A stretch of DNA of 64,000 nt from Methylobacterium aquaticum (lineage in GTDB: Bacteria > Pseudomonadota > Alphaproteobacteria > Rhizobiales > Beijerinckiaceae). The stretch is taken from NCBI RefSeq assembly GCF_016804325.1, contig NZ_CP043627.1:6789001-6853000 (forward strand), given 5' to 3'. Of the stretch, positions 58,768 to 64,000 are shown piece by piece. A program made the translations under genes and the position numbers. The notes beneath the pieces are model-generated. The model had not been told where the DNA came from. It made no database searches and saw only the letters and a program-made list of their open reading frames with translations. How positions within the stretch are numbered: position 1 is the first letter of the stretch; each line of letters begins with the position of its first letter.

Positions 58768-60069
58768 GTGAAACTCGGCGACTGGCTCCGACAGCAGGGC
58801 GTGACGCGCCTCGACTTCGCGCGGCGCTGCGGGCTCTCGCCGGCGGCGGTGACCGGCCTGTGCAACAATCCCGCGCCCTGGCTCTCGCGGGAGACGGCCG
58901 CTGCCGTGGCGCGCGTGACCGGCGGCGCCGTCACCCCCAACGATTTCCTGGGGCTCGCATCCCCGGGACAGGAGATGCCCGTGACCCACGCATCCATCAT
59001 CGAGGCCCTCGACGCCTTCGCCCGCGGCGAGATCGTGGTCGTGACCGACGACGACGACCGCGAGAACGAGGGCGACCTCGTCGTCGCCGCCTCGCTCTGC
59101 ACGCCCGAGAAGATGGCGTTCATCATCCGCAACACCTGCGGCATCGTCTGCGCGCCGATCACCGTCGCGGAGGCCAAGCGCCTGCGGCTCGAGCCGATGG
59201 TGGCCTCGAACGACGCGCCGCTCGGCACCGCCTTCACGGTCACGGTCGACGTCAAGCACGGGCTCACCACCGGCATCTCGGCCGAGCAGCGCTGCAACAC
59301 CGTGCGGGCGCTCGCCAACGGCAACATGGGCGCCACCGATTTCGTGCGTCCCGGCCACGTCTTCCCGCTGATCGCCAAGGATGGCGGCGTGCTGATGCGC
59401 TCGGGCCATACCGAGGCCGCCGTCGACCTGTGCCGGCTGGCCAAGCTCCCCCCCGTCGGCGTGATCTGCGAACTCGCCAACGACGACGGCACCGTGATGA
59501 AGGGGCCGCAGATCACGGCCTTCGCGCAGACCCACGGCCTCAAGCAGATCTCGGTCGCCGAACTGATCTCGTACCGCCAGGCGCGCGAGAAGCTGGTCGA
59601 GCGGGTCGGCACCTTCCCGGTCAAGACCGAATGGGGCGAGATGACCGGCTACGCCTACACCACGCCGTTCGAGCCGATGCAGCAATTCGCCTTCGTGCAC
59701 GGTCGCATCGGCGAGGGCCGCGACGTGCTGGTGCGGCTTCACCGCTCGAACGTGGTGGCGGACGTGATCGAGGGCGGCCGCACCATCGAGGCGGTGATGC
59801 GCCGCTTCGCGCAGGAAGGCCGGGGCGTGCTCGTCTACCTGCGCGACGGCACCGCCGGCGTGCCGCTGTCGCAGCTGCCCGACGGGACCGGCGAGGACGG
59901 AGCGGAGGCCGCCCGCGTCCGCCAGTGGCGCGAGGTGGGCCTGGGCGCCCAGATCCTGCGCGATCTCGGCGTGGTCTCGATCCGCAACATCTCGAGCGCG
60001 GCGCGCTCCTATGTCGGCCTGTCGGGCTTCGGCATCGAATTGGTCGGCGACGAGCCGCTGGAGGGGTAG
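58768..60069 (+). CDS. ribB: HTH - RibB (DHBP synthase) - degenerate RibA fusion (433 aa)
   Basis: Makes 3,4-dihydroxy-2-butanone 4-phosphate from ribulose 5-phosphate for riboflavin. From GTG 58768 (CGGGAG just before), residues 1 to about 66 are a Cro/YdaS-like helix-turn-helix: KLGDWLRQQGVTRLDFARRCGLSPAAVTGL. RibB spans about 70-270: DDDDRENEGDLVVAA, RPGHVFPLIAKDGGVLMRSGHTEAAVDLCRLA. The C-terminal 160 residues follow the RibA fold (GEMTGYAYTTPFE, VLVRLHRSNVVADVIEGG) but lack the three zinc Cys of GTP cyclohydrolase II. This is RibBX-like and probably inactive as RibA. An internal ATG (58975) could give RibB without the HTH. Confidence 0.9.
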   Translation: MKLGDWLRQQGVTRLDFARRCGLSPAAVTGLCNNPAPWLSRETAAAVARVTGGAVTPNDFLGLASPGQEMPVTHASIIEALDAFARGEIVVVTDDDDRENEGDLVVAASLCTPEKMAFIIRNTCGIVCAPITVAEAKRLRLEPMVASNDAPLGTAFTVTVDVKHGLTTGISAEQRCNTVRALANGNMGATDFVRPGHVFPLIAKDGGVLMRSGHTEAAVDLCRLAKLPPVGVICELANDDGTVMKGPQITAFAQTHGLKQISVAELISYRQAREKLVERVGTFPVKTEWGEMTGYAYTTPFEPMQQFAFVHGRIGEGRDVLVRLHRSNVVADVIEGGRTIEAVMRRFAQEGRGVLVYLRDGTAGVPLSQLPDGTGEDGAEAARVRQWREVGLGAQILRDLGVVSIRNISSAARSYVGLSGFGIELVGDEPLEG

Positions 60070-60084
60070 GGGCGGATCCCACCC

Positions 60085-60672
60085 TCACCGGCACGAGCAC
60101 TGGAGCGACGAGGCCTGGTCGTTCCAGAGCGCGCCGACGGTGGCGTAGTCGCCAGCCGGGAAGAACCGCGTATCACCGCCGAAATCCCGGTGCTGGTATA
60201 GCCGCAGGCTGCACCCCTGCGGCACCTTCACGGACGAGATCTTGTCGTTCCAGGCGTCGCCGACCCAGTTCATGTTGGTGTTCTCGGCGACGCCGCGATT
60301 CGCGCCGCCGAAGTTCACGTTCTCGTAGAACCGGCAGAAGCGATCGACCCCGCGGGTGCATTGGCAGCTCGCCGACGAGGTCTGGTCGTTCCACAGGTTG
60401 CCGAGGGACGCGGTGTCGCCGGTGATCGTCCTCTGGTCGCCGCCGAAATCGATGTGCTGGTAGAGCGTGAGCGCGCAGCCCGGCCCGACCTTGACCGACG
60501 AGGCCTTGTCGTTCCAGCCCGATCCGACCTTGCTGAATCGCTGGCCGGCGCCGATGACGAGCGAGTGCCCGCGGTAATTGTCGTGCTCGTAGAGCGCACA
60601 GGCGATCTGGGCCACGACCGGCCCGGCCGACAGACCGAGCCAGACCAGCGCGGCCGATACGATGCGGATCAT
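60085..60672 (-). CDS. Secreted beta/gamma-crystallin-fold protein (195 aa)
   Basis: Signal peptide MIRIVSAALVWLGLSAGPVVAQ from ATG 60672, then four Greek-key motifs in two pairs: LYEHDNYRGHSLVI, LYQHIDFGGDQRTI, FYENVNFGGANRGV and LYQHRDFGGDTRFF, each followed by a W(N)DK/Q-(I/A/T)SS segment. Cysteines at the pair boundaries (CQCTRG, CSCR) suggest disulphides. Related to peptidase-inhibitor/crystallin domain proteins such as protein S, which bind Ca2+. Likely extracellular or periplasmic, stress- or surface-related. Converges with ribB. Confidence 0.85.
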   Translation of the reverse strand: MIRIVSAALVWLGLSAGPVVAQIACALYEHDNYRGHSLVIGAGQRFSKVGSGWNDKASSVKVGPGCALTLYQHIDFGGDQRTITGDTASLGNLWNDQTSSASCQCTRGVDRFCRFYENVNFGGANRGVAENTNMNWVGDAWNDKISSVKVPQGCSLRLYQHRDFGGDTRFFPAGDYATVGALWNDQASSLQCSCR

Positions 60673-60986
60673 CGATTCCCCTCCGGGTGACAGACCAGGC
60701 GGCCCGGCGGGACCCGTGCAGGCGCGACCGACCGGCGCGCCGTCCCGTCGGATGGTCGCGGTTCGGCCTGCCCGGCGCCCGATCGGCGCCGGCTCTTGCC
60801 CTATGGAATGCCGGGGATCGCGCATGCCCGGCCCTGTCGTTCCGGCCGGATTGGTGCGTGCGAGACCGAACCCTGGGTAGCACGGTGCTGAACAGCCGCG
60901 CATCCGTCAAAGAGATGAGGTGCGGAAGAACTCCGATCTTCGTCGTGCAGCACGGGTCGGGACTTGCTCCGTCCCGCTCCCGTCCA
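60673..60986. other. Intergenic region upstream of the crystallin gene
   Basis: 314 bp between the crystallin start and the 3' end of the deacetylase-family gene, both on -. Open frames here are extensions of neighbours without start signals. Presumably holds the crystallin promoter; no clear element seen. Confidence 0.4.
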
Positions 60987-61916
60987 TTACCGCCCCATCA
61001 ACGTCTCGACATGGGCGGCCACCGACTTCGACAGCCCGATCAGGTCGTAGCCGCCCTCCAGCAGCGACACCACCCGGCCGCCGCAGCGGCGGTCGGCGAG
61101 GCCCATCACCTCCCGGGTCGCCCAGGCGAAATCGGCTTCCGTCAGCTTCAGGTTGGCGAGCGGGTCGCGCCAATGGGCGTCGAACCCGGCCGAGATCACG
61201 ATCAGGTCGGGCCGGAACGCGTCGAGCCGCGGCAGCACGCCGTGGGTGAAGGCCTCCCGGAAGGTGTCGCCGTCGTCCCCCGCATGGAGCGGCACGTTGA
61301 CGATGGTGTCGTGCTCGCCGCGCTCGGAGGCTGCGCCGGTGCCGGGAAACAGCGGCATCTGGTGGGTCGAGGCGTACATCACGCTGGCATCGTCCCAGAA
61401 GATGTCCTGCGAGCCGTTGCCGTGATGGACGTCCCAGTCGACGATCGCCACCCGGGCGGCGCCGTGAGCCTTGCGCGCGTGGCGCGCCGCCACCGCCGCG
61501 GTGTTGAACAGGCAGAAGCCCATGGCGCGCTCGCGCTCGGCATGGTGGCCGGGCGGGCGCATCGCGGCGAACGCGTTGGCGACGTGGCCGCCCATCACCT
61601 CGTCCACCGCCCTGACGGCAGCGCCGAGCGCCCGGCGCGCCGCCTCCAGCGAGCCCGGCGACATCACCGTGTCGGAATCGATGCCGACCAGCCCCTCGTC
61701 CGGCGCGGCCGCGGCGATCGCCGCGACGTAGTTCTCCGGATGGGCGAGGCCCGCGACCGCGAGGTCGGCGAGCGGCGCCTGCTCGCGCACCAGGGCGGCG
61801 AAGCGCTCGTCCTCCAGCGCCCGCTCGATCACCCGGATGCGGTCGGCCCGCTCGGGGTGGCCCGGCGGCGTGTTGTGGTCGAGGGAGGCCGGATGGCAGA
61901 GATACAGCGTCGTCAT
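60987..61916 (-). CDS. Class II histone-deacetylase family amidohydrolase (309 aa)
   Basis: Zn-dependent deacetylase, in bacteria often acting on acetylpolyamines or other small acetamides. ATG 61916 (MTTLYLCHPASLDHNTPPGHPERADRI). Catalytic features: His pair in RPPGHHAE, zinc ligands in VDWDVHHGNGSQDIFW, Asp in SAGFDAHWRDPLANL and the oxyanion Tyr in LLEGGYDL. The class IIb-like MGFCLFNTAAVAA is present. No adjacent pathway gene suggests the substrate. Confidence 0.93.
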   Translation of the reverse strand: MTTLYLCHPASLDHNTPPGHPERADRIRVIERALEDERFAALVREQAPLADLAVAGLAHPENYVAAIAAAAPDEGLVGIDSDTVMSPGSLEAARRALGAAVRAVDEVMGGHVANAFAAMRPPGHHAERERAMGFCLFNTAAVAARHARKAHGAARVAIVDWDVHHGNGSQDIFWDDASVMYASTHQMPLFPGTGAASERGEHDTIVNVPLHAGDDGDTFREAFTHGVLPRLDAFRPDLIVISAGFDAHWRDPLANLKLTEADFAWATREVMGLADRRCGGRVVSLLEGGYDLIGLSKSVAAHVETLMGR

Positions 61917-62138
61917 CGTGCCCGCGTCCAGCGTTCCCGTCGGCCGGTGTCGTGACCGGCCGTCCCCGGCCCACCGTGGCAGGGCCGGCCCCCCAACGCA
62001 ACAATGGCCCGGGCGCAACACAGGCGCGGCAACTCGCACGGGAGCGCCGTCCCCGGCTTCGCGGGCTTACGGCCACGCTTTAGGCTCTGACGACGACTGA
62101 TTCGCGGGCCCGCCCGCCGACCTGCAAGGTTTTCTCCG

Positions 62139-62765
62139 ATGCGCCGCCGCCTCGCCCCCACGACCGTTCCCGTGCGGGCCGCCCTTCTGGGGGGCGCTCT
62201 TCTGGGGACCATCCTGGCGCTGCCGGGCTGCATGTACCGCGCCACGCCCGATCCCGAATTGTCGGCCCGGGACAAGGAGTGGATGGCGATGGTGCCCGAG
62301 CCGGAGGTGGACCGGCGCTTCGCCCGCTACATGATCGAGGATCCGACCGGCGAGGCTCCCGGCACCATCGTGGTCGAGACGCGTGAGCGCCAGCTCTACT
62401 ACGTGCTGCCCGACCGCAAGGCGATCCGCTACGGCGTCACCGTCGGCGACGAGGCCTATGGCTGGTCCGGCACCGCGCGGATGTTCCGCAAGGCTGCCTG
62501 GCCGGACTGGCACCCGCCGGCCGAGATGATCAAGCGCTGGCCCCACGTCCACGCCATGCAGGGCGGTCCCGCCAACCCGCTCGGCGCCCGCGCCCTCTAC
62601 CTGGCGGATGCCACCGGCAAGGACACGCTCTACCGCATCCACGGCACCAACGAGCCGGAGCGGATCGGCCAGGCGGCGTCCTCGGGCTGCATCCGGATGC
62701 GCAACATCGACGTGGTCGATCTGTACAACCGGGTCGGGACGGATGCGAAGGTGATCGTGCGCTAA
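62139..62765 (+). CDS. L,D-transpeptidase lipoprotein, YkuD domain (208 aa)
   Basis: Periplasmic peptidoglycan cross-linking enzyme or lipoprotein anchor. Lipobox ALPGC (Cys about 31). YkuD domain about 75-208: GTIVVETRERQLYYVLPDRKAIRYGVTVG, RIHGTNEPERIGQAASSGCIRMRNIDVVDLYNRV with the catalytic His and Cys (HGT...SSGCIRM). ATG 62139, complete. Alphaproteobacteria usually encode many such paralogues. Confidence 0.94.
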   Translation: MRRRLAPTTVPVRAALLGGALLGTILALPGCMYRATPDPELSARDKEWMAMVPEPEVDRRFARYMIEDPTGEAPGTIVVETRERQLYYVLPDRKAIRYGVTVGDEAYGWSGTARMFRKAAWPDWHPPAEMIKRWPHVHAMQGGPANPLGARALYLADATGKDTLYRIHGTNEPERIGQAASSGCIRMRNIDVVDLYNRVGTDAKVIVR

Positions 62766-62887
62766 GGCACTCTCCGACGCGGCGGTGGTCGGCTCATCGA
62801 CGGAACATGCGGCTCCGGGCCGGCGCCACGGGTCGCGCTCCCAGCATCGTTCCGTTAGGGAAGACGAGGGCTTCCCGAGGAACCTTC

Positions 62888-63442
62888 ATGTCCCTGACCC
62901 GACACCTCGTCCCCGCTTACGCCCAGATGCTGCGGGCGCTCTCCGGCTGGCTCGACAAGGCGCACGCGCATCACGGTGCGGAGGCCGGCGGGCCGATGTC
63001 CTGGCGTCTCGCGCCGGACATGCTCCCGCTGGCCTCGCAGATCCGCTTCGCCTGCCTGCAGGCGCAGGAGGCGACCTACCGGCTCCGCGGCGAGCCCCTG
63101 CCGCACGCGCTCGACGACCTGGCCCGCGCGGGACGGGAGGCGGGCGAGCGGCCGGGCTCCCTCGACGAGGCGAGAGACTGCATCGCCGACACGCTCGCCC
63201 GGCTCGAGGCCCTCGCGCCGCAGGCGCTCGATGGAGGGGTGGACGCGCCGGTCACGATCGAGCTTCCCGGGCTGACCTTCGATATGGTGGGCGAGTCCTA
63301 CGCGCGGGACTGGGCGCTGCCGCAATTCTACTTCCACCTCATGACCGCTTACGCGATCCTGCGCCACCACGGCGTCCCGCTCGGCAAGGCCGATTACGTT
63401 CCGCACATGTTCGGCTATCTCCGGACGGGACCAGGGGCCTGA
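62888..63442 (+). CDS. DUF1993 domain-containing protein (184 aa)
   Basis: DinB-like four-helix-bundle family. ATG 62888 preceded by GAGGAAC. Features: YAQMLRALSGWLDKAHAHH, SWRLAPDMLPLASQIRFACLQAQEATYRL (family core), SLDEARDCIADTLARLEAL and the C-terminal ARDWALPQFYFHLMTAYAILRHHGVPLGKADYVPHMF with conserved His/Tyr. No metal triad as in DinB proper can be confirmed. Cytoplasmic; function unknown. Confidence 0.87.
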   Translation: MSLTRHLVPAYAQMLRALSGWLDKAHAHHGAEAGGPMSWRLAPDMLPLASQIRFACLQAQEATYRLRGEPLPHALDDLARAGREAGERPGSLDEARDCIADTLARLEALAPQALDGGVDAPVTIELPGLTFDMVGESYARDWALPQFYFHLMTAYAILRHHGVPLGKADYVPHMFGYLRTGPGA

Positions 63443-63737
63443 TCGGCGACGCCGCTCGACCGGAGCGTCCAGACGGTTTTCCGCAAGGACTTGCAATCCG
63501 GGCGATGGCTGCCCGCGCCGCGCGGGCGGCCTCCCGGAGAGGGCGCATCGGCGGCATGCATTCGCGTGGCTTTGACGGAATCCTGTAAGCCTTCGGCAAT
63601 GACGTCTCGTTGTCAGGCTTTAACCTGAACAGGGATTCAGATCCCGCCGTTAACCTGTCGAAGGACTCCCGCCCCGCATAGTCCTCATCACACAGGGACA
63701 AGCACCGGCAGAACAAAAGCCGGGGAGGCAGGGACAG
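63443..63737. other. Leader/intergenic before the last gene
   Basis: 295 bp without a gene. It contains the direct repeat of TTAACCTG described separately and a moderately A/T-rich stretch suitable for a promoter of the gene at 63738. Confidence 0.4.
63620..63657 (+). promoter_or_regulatory. Two TTAACCTG elements exactly 30 bp apart
   Basis: TTAACCTG at 63620-63627 and 63650-63657, about three helical turns apart, 80-120 bp upstream of the last gene. TTAACC resembles a CtrA half-site; phased half-sites suggest binding of a regulator on one face. No regulator gene is nearby. Confidence 0.4.
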
Positions 63738-64000
63738 ATGATCACCACTTCGTTGCAACACTTCTGCAACCGTATCGTCGCCGCCGGCACCCTCGGGCTC
63801 GAGGACGTGCGCGAGCTGAACCGCGACGTGCTGCCCGACGGGCTGACCTGCCGCGAGGAGGCCGACATGCTGTTCGGTCTCGACCGGGCGATGCCCGAGG
63901 CCGACGAGGCCTTCGGCGAGTGGCTGGTGGCCTCGGTGGTGGATTTCGCCGTGTGGGGCGAGCGGCCGACCGGGCACATCGATGCCGACACGGCCCATTG
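63738..64000 (+). CDS. Unidentified protein, 5' part (cut by window end)
   Basis: Opens at ATG 63738 after GGAGGCAGGGACAG and is still open at base 64000 (about 87 residues seen). The visible part is acidic and soluble: ITTSLQHFCNRIVAAGTLGLEDVRELNRDVLPDGLTCREEADMLFGLDRAMPEADEAFGEWLVASVVDFAVWGERPTGHID. TCREEADML and FGEWLVASVVDF suggest a helical protein with an EF-hand-free, TerB-like look, but no family can be named. The strong ribosome-binding site supports a real gene. Confidence 0.75.
   Translation, partial: MITTSLQHFCNRIVAAGTLGLEDVRELNRDVLPDGLTCREEADMLFGLDRAMPEADEAFGEWLVASVVDFAVWGERPTGHIDADTAH

Overview
The window is chromosomal DNA of very high GC content, with almost no intergenic A/T except in regulatory spots. 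It carries hopanoid side-chain genes (hpnLMIJK), an alphaproteobacterial Tad/Cpa pilus locus, a NepR-type general-stress protein, a RibB fused to a degenerate GTP cyclohydrolase II domain, and small DUF families typical of Rhizobiales (DUF2852, UPF0280, DUF1185). Together these indicate a rhizobial alphaproteobacterium, most likely Methylobacterium or a close relative. The genus is inferred from gene content and repeat style, not proven.

Layout. 1-9.3 kb, all on +: the 3' part of aconitase (acnA), a small conserved protein, a GT2 glycosyltransferase, a secreted DUF5666-like protein, an orphan NepR-like anti-sigma factor, an exported alpha/beta-hydrolase-fold protein lacking the nucleophile serine, a GST, a small membrane protein, an SDR and a DUF3313-like lipoprotein. 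9.7-10.9 kb (-): an arginine:glycine amidinotransferase homologue. 11.2-16.8 kb (+): hpnL, hpnM, hpnI, hpnJ and hpnK; HpnI/J/K build the cyclitol-ether head group on bacteriohopanetetrol, and an intrinsic terminator sits between hpnJ and hpnK. 16.9-20.3 kb (+): an orphan ModA-like binding protein, a DUF2852 protein behind a strong palindrome, and a membrane diguanylate cyclase.

20.3-32.4 kb (-) is one long run of translationally coupled genes: livK, a fused livHM permease, livG and livF, then hyuA, hyuB, a 6-hydroxynicotinate-reductase-like protein, MarR, UPF0280 and DUF1185. It reads as import plus ring-opening or reduction of an unidentified cyclic N-compound. Both hydantoinase genes carry an apparent one-base loss in a 4-nt homopolymer. 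The UPF0280 gene carries a five-unit in-frame 18-bp repeat.

32.4-35 kb: small genes and a PAS-PAS-XRE regulator with a decayed partial tandem copy beside it. The copy is split by a 272-bp MITE with 16-bp terminal inverted repeats and a TCA target duplication. 35.0-40.1 kb (-) is a compact three-gene module: DUF559 (PD-(D/E)XK) nuclease, winged-helix protein, and a 1113-residue double ATPase with an N-terminal AAA/STAND-like module and a C-terminal HerA-like motor. It is the best candidate in the window for an undescribed defence or DNA-processing system.

40.2-45 kb (-): a yellow/MRJP-like protein, an NtaA/SnaA-type flavin monooxygenase, metB (with an 18-bp perfect palindrome just upstream of its start) and a nitroreductase. 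45.2-56.7 kb: a full Tad pilus locus (flp, cpaA-B-C-D-E, cpaF/tadA, tadB, tadC on -; a CpaC-N-like protein and two TadE/G pseudopilins on +) with CtrA-like half-sites before flp and cpaB. 56.8-64 kb: a retropepsin-like protease, aroC, an HTH-RibB-RibA-like fusion preceded by a candidate self-operator, a four-motif beta/gamma-crystallin protein, a class II HDAC-family hydrolase, an L,D-transpeptidase lipoprotein, a DUF1993 protein and the 5' part of an unidentified gene. No rRNA, tRNA, CRISPR array or intact transposase was recognised.
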